A stretch of DNA of 64,000 nt, from NCBI RefSeq assembly GCF_000803065.1, contig NZ_JSXI01000045.1:1-64000 (forward strand), read 5' to 3'. This DNA comes from Sphingomonas sp. ERG5. GTDB taxonomy: Bacteria > Pseudomonadota > Alphaproteobacteria > Sphingomonadales > Sphingomonadaceae. Shown piece by piece: positions 17,929-26,048 of the stretch. A model generated the notes under the pieces. The model was not told where the DNA came from, made no database searches, and saw only the letters and a program-made list of their open reading frames with translations. The position numbers were made by a program, and so were the translations under genes. Each line of letters begins with the position of its first letter. The stretch's first letter is position 1.

Positions 17929-18219
17929 ATGGCGGACCAGCCGCATCGCATCGGACGGTTCGAGTTCATGGCGTCGGTCGCCGATGACGATACCGCACGG
18001 GCGATGCGGCCGCGAATTGAGGCGCTGGTGCGCGATCTGGTTCCTGCCCTGCTGGAGCGGGTGTTCGATGCGGCAGTACCCGCCGGTTGCCATGTCCGGC
18101 TCGACCGGATCGATCTCGATCTGGGCAATGTTCGCGCGGATCAGCTCGAGGCGGATATTCTGGCGGGACTCGAACGCGCTCTGGGCGATACGCTCGCGCG
18201 GGCTATTTCGCCCGCCTGA
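17929..18219 (+). CDS. N-terminal piece of a contractile-injection tape-measure protein
   Basis: A 96-residue product. The segment with VRDLVPALLERVFD, then CHVRLDRIDLDLGNV and a helical end, matches the N-terminal region of the eCIS tape-measure family (Afp14-like), where an I/V-x-I-D-x-I-x-I-DLG strand pair is characteristic. Full members run to several hundred residues or more, so this is a fragment. The stop codon lies 17 bp inside the opposing glycosyltransferase gene, which looks like a deletion or insertion join. It may be a pseudogene. A small stand-alone protein with the same fold is the alternative. Confidence 0.6.
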   Translation: MADQPHRIGRFEFMASVADDDTARAMRPRIEALVRDLVPALLERVFDAAVPAGCHVRLDRIDLDLGNVRADQLEADILAGLERALGDTLARAISPA

Positions 18220-19255
18220 TCGCCGATCGCGCGCCGCCGATCAGGCGCGACATGATCAGTTCCTCGACCCCGGCATGGCCAAGCCCGAGATGGTCGGGCC
18301 GCACCGCCATGGCATCGCCGAGCCCGATCGTGCCGGTGCGCAGCGCCGCCCGGCCGACCCGGCTCCAGCGCCGCGCGGTTTCCCAACGGATCAGCGTCAG
18401 GCTCTCCGCATCGACCAGGCGGTGCGCCAGGAAATCCTCCTGCAATCGGGCGAGCGCAGTGCCGAGCTGCAACAGCGCGACCCGATGCGGGACCGGTTCC
18501 TGCCCCATGATATGCTGCACCATCAGCCGTGCGACCTCGTGCGCGTCATCGCCGAACAGCGTGGCATGGGCCTCGGCCAGCACCAGCGCGGCATTCGCCC
18601 GCATCGTGTCGATAAAGCATTGCGACGCCCCGCCGCCGTGCCGGCGATACACGAGAAGTTCCTCATCGAGCCGCGCGATCCGGCCGAGCTTGGCCAGCCG
18701 GTGATACAGATCGAAATCCTCGGCATAGAGCATGGCAGGGCGCGTGAACGGCGAGAGCTGGCGCACGGTATCGGCGCGGACCATCACCGATGACCAGACC
18801 AGCGGGTTTTCGATCCGCAACAGCCATTCGATCAGCAGCGGCGTGGAGGCGGGCGCGTGGCCGGTTGCCGAGACTCGTCCGTCCTCAAGCGCGGCGGCGG
18901 CGGTGCCGAGCAGGACGGTATCGGGATGCGCCTCGAGATAGGCGACTTGTTTCGCCAGCCGTTCGGGCCGGCACAGATCGTCCTGGTCGAGCCCGGCGAT
19001 ATAGCGGCCGCGCGCTTCCGCCATGGCGCGATTGCGCGCACGCACCGGACCCTGATTGATCGGGCTTTCGATCACGCGCAGTCGCGGATCGTCGATGCCG
19101 CGCAGTATCGCGAGCGTATCGTCGGTCGATCGGTCGTCGACCACGACGATCTCGAAATCGCCCAGCGTCTGCGCCTGCAGGCTGGCAATGGTCTCGCCGA
19201 CCAATGCGGCGCCATTATACGCCGCCATGATGACGCTGACGGCGGGCGTCGTCAT
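18203..19255 (-). CDS. Glycosyltransferase family 2
   Basis: A 350-residue GT-A fold transferase that moves a sugar from a nucleotide donor. The start (VSVIMAAYNGAALVGETIASL) and the VVDDRSTDDT segment are family-2 hallmarks; the metal-binding motif reads DQDD at 90-93. There is no membrane segment, so it acts at the cytoplasmic face. It overlaps the upstream DegT-flavoprotein gene by 4 bp (ATGA), which indicates coupling and suggests that the two act on the same glycan or sugar-decorated product. Its 3' end overlaps the tape-measure fragment on the other strand. Confidence 0.9.
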   Translation of the reverse strand: MTTPAVSVIMAAYNGAALVGETIASLQAQTLGDFEIVVVDDRSTDDTLAILRGIDDPRLRVIESPINQGPVRARNRAMAEARGRYIAGLDQDDLCRPERLAKQVAYLEAHPDTVLLGTAAAALEDGRVSATGHAPASTPLLIEWLLRIENPLVWSSVMVRADTVRQLSPFTRPAMLYAEDFDLYHRLAKLGRIARLDEELLVYRRHGGGASQCFIDTMRANAALVLAEAHATLFGDDAHEVARLMVQHIMGQEPVPHRVALLQLGTALARLQEDFLAHRLVDAESLTLIRWETARRWSRVGRAALRTGTIGLGDAMAVRPDHLGLGHAGVEELIMSRLIGGARSAIRRAK

Positions 19256-21747
19256 GCCACCGCCCGGTCCCGTTCGACAGCCGCGTCCTCCAGGATCTGA
19301 TCGACGATCATCTGGCCGACGTCATTCTGCCACAGCCACAGCCCGTTGGCCTGACCCGAGAAGCTCGCTTCGCCGCCCAATGCGCCCCAGGGGACGAAAC
19401 CGGCGGCAAGGCCGATGCCGAAAAGGCCCGGGACCGGGGCGCCATCCGCATCGATCACGCGGCAATGCCGATCGACCATCGCACCGCCCAAATGCGCGGA
19501 CAGGGTGATCGGATCGCCGTGCCGGTCGCTGACGGGCAAGGCATGCGGGCGATAGCCGAGCGCCGCGACGATCAGGTCGGCGCGATCGAGATGATCGCGC
19601 GCCGCCTGATCATCCGCACCGGTGATGCGATGCAGCGCGATGCGCGGATCGGGTGCGCGGCCATCGACGCCAAGCATGCGCAGCACCAGCTCGCGCGCTT
19701 CGAGCCGGAAGCCGGCAAGGCGATAGACGAAACCGCTGACCGGGCAGATGTCGTTGGGCCCGAAATCGGTGAAGCCCTCGGCCCGTGCGGCCTCGACCGA
19801 CGGGTAGAAGGGGCGGAGCGGACGGCGATGCAGCAGCGTGATCCCGCCCGCGCCGAACGGCAAGGCGGGTGCGCCTTTCAGCAACAGGGCGATGCTGGTC
19901 AGCGCGCTGGTCGATCCGCCGATCACCGCGATGCGCGGCGCGCGCGTGCCGGTGAGCAGGTCGGCAACCTTGGCGAAACCGCCGAGCGACAGGACTTCGT
20001 CGGATTGCAACAGCTTGCCGCCGGCATGGTCGACCAGCGGGACGCCGGCGACCTTCTGCTGAACCAGCCGGTCGAGCGGCTGATGGCCGCCAGTGGCGAT
20101 GACCACATGATCGGAGAGCTGATCGAACTCCATGCCATTGGCACGGCGCCGGATCCGCGTGCACCACAGTCCATCGGCGGTGCGTCGGCTGCCCAGTACC
20201 TCATGCCCGGTCAGGATCGATCCGCCATGGGCGGTGACGATATCGGCCAGCCGATCGCCGGTCGCGCGCAGCAAAGGGCCAGCCTCGACCAGCGGTACGC
20301 CCAGCGCATCGGCATAGCGCTCGACCGCACGGCCCGCCGGATGCGCCATGATCCCGGCGAGTTCGGGATGGGGATTGTCCTTGACCGCGGTCAGGAAGGT
20401 CTGCGCGGTGCTGTCGGAATTGATCGCGTAGCGCCCGAGCCGTCCGCCGCCGATCGCATCGTCGCGTTCCACCACGACCAGTCCCGCGCGCGCGAGGTCG
20501 GCCAGCCGGCCTTTCTTGCTCGCGGCGGTGAGCAGCGCGGTGCCGGCTGGCCCGCCGCCGACGATCAGCGTCGACACGATCGCGCGACGCGTCGGTTCGG
20601 CCGGCACGCGCGCCGCCGCCGATGTGCAGAGGGCGGTGAAGGTCGCGGCGATGTGGCGCGCATCGTCGGGCGTCATCGCATCGGTGATCGGCAGCGACAG
20701 CATGCGTGCCGCGATGCGATCGGCAACCGGGGTCGGCTCGATCATCGCGCTGGTCTGGAACAAGGGCTGTTCGGCGAGATGCGGGCTGAAATAGCGCCCC
20801 ACGCCGATACCGGCGGCTTGCAACTCGGTCGCGATCTGATCGCGGCGCGCGACGAGCGCGTCGGGTAGCAATACCGGCATGAACTGCATTGCGCGGCGCT
20901 GACCCGACACGGCCTGCACGGTGAAATCGCTCAGCGCCTGGCGATACGCCGCCTCGACCCCGGCGCGTGCGTCGCACACCGCTTCGATCTCGCCGAGCTT
21001 GGCGCGCGCCAGGATCGCGATCACTTCGGGCAACTTGGCGTTGATCCCGGGCAACGTCGCGCTGCGGCCGCTTTCGAAGCCGAAATTGATCATCGCCCGC
21101 AATTGATCGATCAGCCGCGCATCGCCGCTATGGATCAGCCCGCCCTCGGCAACCGCGAACGTCTTGGTCGCGTGCATCGAATAGACCACGGCGAACGGCG
21201 CGTCGTGGCCAAAGCCGTCGCCCGCGCCATCGCGCGTACCGAGCGAGGATGCCGCATCGATCACCACGCCGACGCCGAAACGCCGCTGCAGCCAGGCATA
21301 GCGATCCAGGTCGATCGCATTGCCGAAGGTCGCATAGGGAATGATCGCGCTGACCCGGTCGCCATAATGATGCAGCAGCCGCTCCTCCGCTTCGGGGCAA
21401 GCGCTCCATTCTTCAGGATCCACATCGCAGATCAGCGGGGTCAGCCCCGACCAGAGCGCTGCCTGGCCAGTCGCGGCGAACGTCAGGCTGGGCATCAACG
21501 CCAGCCCGTCGGGGCGCCCGGCCTCGATCGCTGCGTGTTTGATCGCGACCATCAGGCCGAGCGTCGCATTGGCGACCGCCAGGCTTGCGCCACGACCCCC
21601 GAACAGCGATTCGGTGATGTCGGCCTCGAACGCGCGGACCTCGGGCCCGTTATTGCTGAACACTCCTGAGGCTTCGACCCGGCGCAGCGCATCGAGTCGC
21701 TCGCTCAGGCGCGGAGGATTGGGGGCGATAAGAGGAAAGTGACGCAT
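19252..21747 (-). CDS. Fusion of DegT/DnrJ/EryC1 aminotransferase and FAD/NAD(P)-binding protein
   Basis: An 831-residue two-domain protein. Residues 1-375 form a PLP-dependent DegT-type aminotransferase, the class that aminates keto-sugars: D164 (VVIDAASSLG) would contact the PLP ring nitrogen and K195 (HATKTF) is the Schiff-base lysine. Residues 390-825 form a flavoprotein with an FAD motif GGGPAG (397-402), a second Rossmann motif IGGSTS (609-614) and an ATGG segment (551-554), reminiscent of N-hydroxylating monooxygenases. The join lies in one continuous frame without a frameshift. Together they could aminate a substrate and oxidise the new amine. It is coupled to the glycosyltransferase gene downstream. 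Confidence 0.85.
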   Translation of the reverse strand: MRHFPLIAPNPPRLSERLDALRRVEASGVFSNNGPEVRAFEADITESLFGGRGASLAVANATLGLMVAIKHAAIEAGRPDGLALMPSLTFAATGQAALWSGLTPLICDVDPEEWSACPEAEERLLHHYGDRVSAIIPYATFGNAIDLDRYAWLQRRFGVGVVIDAASSLGTRDGAGDGFGHDAPFAVVYSMHATKTFAVAEGGLIHSGDARLIDQLRAMINFGFESGRSATLPGINAKLPEVIAILARAKLGEIEAVCDARAGVEAAYRQALSDFTVQAVSGQRRAMQFMPVLLPDALVARRDQIATELQAAGIGVGRYFSPHLAEQPLFQTSAMIEPTPVADRIAARMLSLPITDAMTPDDARHIAATFTALCTSAAARVPAEPTRRAIVSTLIVGGGPAGTALLTAASKKGRLADLARAGLVVVERDDAIGGGRLGRYAINSDSTAQTFLTAVKDNPHPELAGIMAHPAGRAVERYADALGVPLVEAGPLLRATGDRLADIVTAHGGSILTGHEVLGSRRTADGLWCTRIRRRANGMEFDQLSDHVVIATGGHQPLDRLVQQKVAGVPLVDHAGGKLLQSDEVLSLGGFAKVADLLTGTRAPRIAVIGGSTSALTSIALLLKGAPALPFGAGGITLLHRRPLRPFYPSVEAARAEGFTDFGPNDICPVSGFVYRLAGFRLEARELVLRMLGVDGRAPDPRIALHRITGADDQAARDHLDRADLIVAALGYRPHALPVSDRHGDPITLSAHLGGAMVDRHCRVIDADGAPVPGLFGIGLAAGFVPWGALGGEASFSGQANGLWLWQNDVGQMIVDQILEDAAVERDRAVA

Positions 21748-21877
21748 GATCCGCCTTATGCCGACCGCCGCCTAAAAAGCCGTTACGACCCAGGAGTTGC
21801 GATTCGAGGCGTTTCCGGTTGCCTGCCTGCCGTTGCGCGCCGTATCATCGTGGCGGGTACGAATAGGGAGACGCTGG

Positions 21878-22345
21878 ATGGCGACCGAGTTCCTTCTGAA
21901 CGGGGCGAAAGCGGCGTTCGACGGCGACCCCGATACCCCGCTGCTGTGGGTGTTGCGCGATCATCTCGAGCTGACCGGCACCAAATATGGCTGCGGCATC
22001 GCGCAATGCGGCGCGTGCACCGTGCATCTTGACGGCAAGAACCGGCGGTCGTGCGTAACGCCGGTCGGCACCGTGGCGGGGCGCAGCGTGACCACGATCG
22101 AGGGCGTGAAGGGCAAGACGGCGGAAGCGGTCAAGGCGGCCTGGGTGGCGATCGACGTGCCGCAATGCGGCTTTTGCCAGTCGGGTCAGGTGATGTCGGC
22201 GATCGGCCTGCTCTCGATCAAGCCCAATCCGAGCGATGAGGATATCGATCACGGCATGGCCGGCAATATCTGCCGCTGCGCCACCTATGTCCGCGTGCGT
22301 CAGGCGATCAAGGATGCGGCCAGAAATGCGGGAGCGGCGGCATGA
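21878..22345 (+). CDS. [2Fe-2S] subunit of an isoquinoline 1-oxidoreductase-type molybdoenzyme
   Basis: A 155-residue electron-transfer subunit with two [2Fe-2S] clusters. The plant-ferredoxin-type set is C39, C44, C47 and C59; the second set is C97, C100, C132 and C134, as in the small subunits of the xanthine oxidase family. Electrons pass from the molybdenum subunit (next gene) to the cytochrome. ATG 21878 is preceded by GGGAG; the frame extends further upstream but without family resemblance. It overlaps the large-subunit gene by 4 bp. Confidence 0.92.
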   Translation: MATEFLLNGAKAAFDGDPDTPLLWVLRDHLELTGTKYGCGIAQCGACTVHLDGKNRRSCVTPVGTVAGRSVTTIEGVKGKTAEAVKAAWVAIDVPQCGFCQSGQVMSAIGLLSIKPNPSDEDIDHGMAGNICRCATYVRVRQAIKDAARNAGAAA

Positions 22346-24498
22346 ACGCGCCCTTCGATGCCAAAGGCGCCAGCCGCCGCGAATTTCTCGGTACGTCAGG
22401 CCTGGTGCTGGGCCTCGCGCTGCCGCTGGGCGGTCGCGCCGCCGCTGCCGCTGGTCCGGCCAAGGCCGCCGCGCCATTCGCGCCCAACGCGTTCGTGCGC
22501 ATCGCCGCCGATGACAGCGTCACGGTGATCATCAAGCATGTCGAATTCGGCCAGGGGCCGGCGACCGGACTGACCACGATCGTTGCCGACGAACTCGATG
22601 CCGACTGGTCGCAGATGCGCATCGACTTCGCGCCGGCCAATGACCCGCTCTACAAGAATCTCATGTTCGGCACGATGGGCACCGGCGGGTCGACCGCCAT
22701 GGCCAATAGCTGGATGCAGCTGCGCAATGCCGGCGCCGCCGCGCGCGCGATGCTGGTCGAGGCCGCGGCGCGGAAATGGCACGTGCCGGCGGCCGAGATC
22801 AAGGTATCGAAGGGCGTGGTCAGCCATGGCAAGCGCAAGGCGCGCTTTGGCGAACTTGCCGCCGATGCGGCCTTGCTCCCGGTGCCCGAAAAGCCGGTGC
22901 TCAAAACCCCCGACCAGTTCACCCTGATCGGCACCGACGTGCCCAAGATCGACAGCCTGATCAAATCGACCGGCGCGGTGGAATTTACCTTCGACGTGCG
23001 CCGGCCCGGCATGGTGATCAGCGTGATCCAGCATCCGCCGGCCTTTGGCGGCACGGTGAAGGCAGTGCGCGACAAGGCGGCGCTGGCGGTGCCCGGCGTG
23101 GTCGCGGTCAAGGCGATCCCGCACGGCGTGGTGGTCTATGCCAGGGACACCTATGCCGCGATTAGGGGCCGCGCTGCGCTGGAGATCGACTGGGACTTGT
23201 CCAAGGCGGAAACCCGCTCGACCGAGACGATGATCAGGACCTATGCCGAAGCCGCGCGGACGCCCGGCAAACAGGCCGAGGCGAAGGGCGATGCCGCCGC
23301 CGCGATCAAGGGTGCGGCGAAGACGATCGATGCGACCTATGTCTTCCCCTATCTCGCGCATGGCCCGATGGAGCCGCTCGACGCAGTGATCGAACCGCGC
23401 GAAGGCGGTGCCGATGTCTGGATGGGCAGCCAGTTCCAGGTCGGTGAGACGGCGGCGATCGCCGGCGCGCTTGGCGTGCCCTTTACCGGCATGACCTTGC
23501 ACGAACTCTATGCCGGCGGCAGCTTCGGCCGGCGCGCGACGCCGGCGATGGAATTCGCGGTCGAGGCCGCGACGGCGGTCAAGGCGCTGGGCGGCAAGAC
23601 GCCGGTCAAACATGTCTGGACGCGCGAGACCGACCTGCTCGGCGGCCGCTATCGCCCGTTGGTCATTCACCGCGCGCAGGGCGGAGTCGATGCCAAGGGA
23701 GAGATTGTCGGCTGGGATTCGGTCATTGCCGCTCAGTCCTTCATGATCGGCACGCCATTCGAGGACAAGGCCAAGGGCTATGACGACTCGATGATGGAAG
23801 GCGTCACCGAAAGCTCCTATGATTTTCCCGCGTTCCGCGCCGGTTTCCATGTCATGCAGAATGGCGTGCCGACGCTCTGGTGGCGCTCCGTCGGCAATAC
23901 TCACACCGCTTATGCGGTCGAGACGTTCCTCGACCAGTTGCTCGAACTCGGCGGACAGGATCGCATCGCCGGGCGATTGAAGCTGATGAAGGACGATCGC
24001 GCCAAGGCGGTGCTGAAGCGCGTCGCCGAACTGGCCGGCGGGCTCGGCGCCAGGGCTGGCCGGGCCCGCGGCGTTGCGTTTCACAAAAGCTTCGGCAGCT
24101 ATGTCGCGCAGATCGCCGAAGTATCGAAAGGTGCGGATGGTTTGCCCAAGGTGCACAAGATGTGGTGCGCGATCGATTGCGGCATTGCCATCAACACCAA
24201 TGTCATCCGCGCGCAGATCGAGGGCGGGATCGGCTATGGCCTTGGCCATGCATTGTACAGCGAGATCACGCTGGGCGAGGGCGGGGTGGTGCAGCAAAGC
24301 AATTTCGACAGCTATCGTTCGCTGCGCATCGGCGAAATGCCTGAGGTCGAGGTGGCGATCGTCAAATCGGGCGCCAACCCGACCGGCGTCGGCGAACCCG
24401 GCTTGCCGCCGGTCGCGCCCGCCGTTGCCAATGCCTGGCGCGGACTGACCGGCAAGGCGGTGCGCCGGTTGCCCTTCGCGCATGGAGACAATGCATGA
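22342..24498 (+). CDS. Molybdopterin-binding large subunit, isoquinoline 1-oxidoreductase type
   Basis: A 718-residue catalytic subunit of a membrane- or periplasm-facing oxidoreductase of the xanthine oxidase family. A twin-arginine signal is visible (SRREFL at 11-16 followed by a hydrophobic stretch), so the folded enzyme is exported. The cofactor region contains [10 protein letters not shown], and the C-terminal [13 protein letters not shown] holds the glutamate that acts as the catalytic base in this family. Known substrates include N-heterocycles and aldehydes; the substrate here cannot be read. It is coupled by 4-bp overlaps to the [2Fe-2S] gene before it and the cytochrome gene after it. 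Confidence 0.92.
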   Translation: MNAPFDAKGASRREFLGTSGLVLGLALPLGGRAAAAAGPAKAAAPFAPNAFVRIAADDSVTVIIKHVEFGQGPATGLTTIVADELDADWSQMRIDFAPANDPLYKNLMFGTMGTGGSTAMANSWMQLRNAGAAARAMLVEAAARKWHVPAAEIKVSKGVVSHGKRKARFGELAADAALLPVPEKPVLKTPDQFTLIGTDVPKIDSLIKSTGAVEFTFDVRRPGMVISVIQHPPAFGGTVKAVRDKAALAVPGVVAVKAIPHGVVVYARDTYAAIRGRAALEIDWDLSKAETRSTETMIRTYAEAARTPGKQAEAKGDAAAAIKGAAKTIDATYVFPYLAHGPMEPLDAVIEPREGGADVWMGSQFQVGETAAIAGALGVPFTGMTLHELYAGGSFGRRATPAMEFAVEAATAVKALGGKTPVKHVWTRETDLLGGRYRPLVIHRAQGGVDAKGEIVGWDSVIAAQSFMIGTPFEDKAKGYDDSMMEGVTESSYDFPAFRAGFHVMQNGVPTLWWRSVGNTHTAYAVETFLDQLLELGGQDRIAGRLKLMKDDRAKAVLKRVAELAGGLGARAGRARGVAFHKSFGSYVAQIAEVSKGADGLPKVHKMWCAIDCGIAINTNVIRAQIEGGIGYGLGHALYSEITLGEGGVVQQSNFDSYRSLRIGEMPEVEVAIVKSGANPTGVGEPGLPPVAPAVANAWRGLTGKAVRRLPFAHGDNA

Positions 24499-25109
24499 TC
24501 GCGGGTCGTCACCTGATACTCGCGGCAAGCGTGCTGGCGCTTCCGGTCGCCGTGCTCGCCAGCGGCGGGCAAGTGCTGCGCATGCCCGCCTCCAGCGTCG
24601 AGGGCAGCCCGTCCGACCGCGACCGGCACTCCGCCGCCTTGTTCGTCGAAATGGGCAAGGTCATTCAAAGCCCGCGCTGTCTCAACTGCCATCCCCGCAC
24701 CGATCGTCCCAATCAGGGCGATGCGATGATGCCGCACAACCCGCCGGTGGTGCGCGGTGCCGATGGGCATGGCGCACCCGGGCTGGAATGCGCGACCTGC
24801 CATGGTCCGGCCAATGTCGCGTTCGCCACTGGGTCGGGCAGCATCCCGGGCCATCCCAATTGGCATCTCGCCCCGATCCAGATGGCATGGGAGGGGAAGA
24901 CGCTCGGGCAGATCTGCCAACAGATCAAGGATCCGAAGCGCAACGACGGCAAGACGCTCGAACAGCTGATCGAGCATAACAGCCATGACACGCTGGTCGG
25001 CTGGGCCTGGCATCCCGGCAAGGGCCGCAATCCCGCGCCGGGCACGCAGGCCGAGTTCGGTGCGCTGACCCGGGCATGGGTGGAGAGCGGCGCGAAATGC
25101 CCGGCATGA
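24495..25109 (+). CDS. Dihaem cytochrome c, electron acceptor of the molybdoenzyme
   Basis: A 204-residue exported cytochrome with an N-terminal signal or anchor ([17 protein letters not shown]) and two haem-binding motifs, CLNCH (62-66) and CATCH (99-103). It probably accepts electrons from the iron-sulfur subunit and hands them to the respiratory chain in the periplasm. This three-gene arrangement (small subunit, large subunit, cytochrome) is common for exported molybdenum hydroxylases. Both flanking junctions are 4-bp ATGA overlaps. Confidence 0.88.
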   Translation: MIAGRHLILAASVLALPVAVLASGGQVLRMPASSVEGSPSDRDRHSAALFVEMGKVIQSPRCLNCHPRTDRPNQGDAMMPHNPPVVRGADGHGAPGLECATCHGPANVAFATGSGSIPGHPNWHLAPIQMAWEGKTLGQICQQIKDPKRNDGKTLEQLIEHNSHDTLVGWAWHPGKGRNPAPGTQAEFGALTRAWVESGAKCPA

Positions 25110-26014
25110 ACCGGGACTTCGACACCATTCTGCTGGGCGTCGATGATGGTATCGCCACGATCACGCTCAACCGTCCGGACAAGCTCAACGCCTTCAACAA
25201 GGCGATGATGCAGGAACTGGTCGCGGCGTTCGACCTGACCGATGCCGATGACGCTGTGCGGTGCGTGATCGTCACCGGCGCGGGACGCGGCTTTTGTGCC
25301 GGGGCCGACCTGTCGGCGGGTGCCGCGACCTTCGACTATGACAAGCGCGGCGGCTGGAATGGTGAGGAATCACCGACGCGGGCCGATGGCGGCGTGGATT
25401 ATTCCCATCCGGCGGTCCGTGACGGCGGCGGTATCCTGGGCCTGCGCATCTTCGCCTCGAAAAAGCCGGTGATCGGCGCGATCAACGGCCCGGCGGTCGG
25501 CATCGGCGCGACCATGACCCTGCCGATGGATTTCCGCCTGGCGAGCGAGGCGGCGCGTTTCGGCTTCGTGTTCGCGCGGCGCGGCATCGTGGCGGAAGCC
25601 GCGTCGAGCTGGTTCCTGCCGCGCCTGGTCGGCATCGGCCAGGCGCTCGAATGGTGCTATTCGGGCCGGGTGTTCGGCGCCGACGAAGCGCTGAAGGGCG
25701 GGCTGGTGCGCAGCCTGCATGCGCCCGAAGACCTCCTTCCCGCGGCGCGCGCGCTGGCGAAGCAACTGACCGGCGACAGTGCGCCGGTCTCGGTCTCGCT
25801 ACTGCGCAAGATGCTGTGGACCGGACTTGGCCAGTCGCACCCGATGGAGGCGCACCGCATCGAAAGCCGCGCGATCTGGGTGCGCGGCGCAAGCGGCGAT
25901 GCGGCGGAAGGCGTGGCGAGCTTTCTCGAAAAGCGCGACGCGGTTTTCCCCGATCGCGTGTCGGCGGCGTGGCCCGATTTCGCTGACTGGTTCGACGACC
26001 CGGCTTACCGCTGA
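25106..26014 (+). CDS. Crotonase / enoyl-CoA hydratase family protein
   Basis: A 302-residue crotonase-fold enzyme acting on acyl-CoA thioesters. Typical segments are ITLNRPDKLNAFN, GRGFCAGADL (oxyanion hole) and INGPAVGIGATMTLPMD (second oxyanion segment). The second half includes FVFARRGIVAEAASSWFLPRLVG, in which E and S/W occupy the usual active-site strip. ATG 25106 overlaps the cytochrome stop (ATGA); ATG 25097 is an alternative. A crotonase coupled to an IorAB-type enzyme suggests a ring-degradation path in which a hydroxylated heterocycle or aldehyde later becomes a CoA thioester, but this is inference. Confidence 0.9.
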   Translation: MNRDFDTILLGVDDGIATITLNRPDKLNAFNKAMMQELVAAFDLTDADDAVRCVIVTGAGRGFCAGADLSAGAATFDYDKRGGWNGEESPTRADGGVDYSHPAVRDGGGILGLRIFASKKPVIGAINGPAVGIGATMTLPMDFRLASEAARFGFVFARRGIVAEAASSWFLPRLVGIGQALEWCYSGRVFGADEALKGGLVRSLHAPEDLLPAARALAKQLTGDSAPVSVSLLRKMLWTGLGQSHPMEAHRIESRAIWVRGASGDAAEGVASFLEKRDAVFPDRVSAAWPDFADWFDDPAYR

Positions 26015-26017
26015 AGC

Positions 26018-26043
26018 GGCACCCCGGCCTGCGCCGGGGTGCC
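26018..26043. terminator. Strong hairpin between convergent genes
   Basis: GGCACCCCGGC at 26018-26028 and its exact complement at 26033-26043 form an 11-bp stem with a CTGC loop. It fills the short gap between the crotonase stop and the opposing TonB receptor stop, so it could end transcription from both sides. There is no T tract, so termination efficiency is uncertain. Confidence 0.6.
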
Positions 26044-26048
26044 CGCCA

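Noticed and set aside
15624..18219. Prophage
   Set aside because: No integrase, capsid, terminase, lysis or attachment-site features; DUF5908 and tape-measure family point to eCIS instead.
22396..24528. Very long open frame (710 codons) antisense to the molybdoenzyme large subunit
   Set aside because: High GC third positions create long antisense frames; its product is rich in Arg, His and Gly and has no recognisable motif, while the sense strand has full Ior family motifs.
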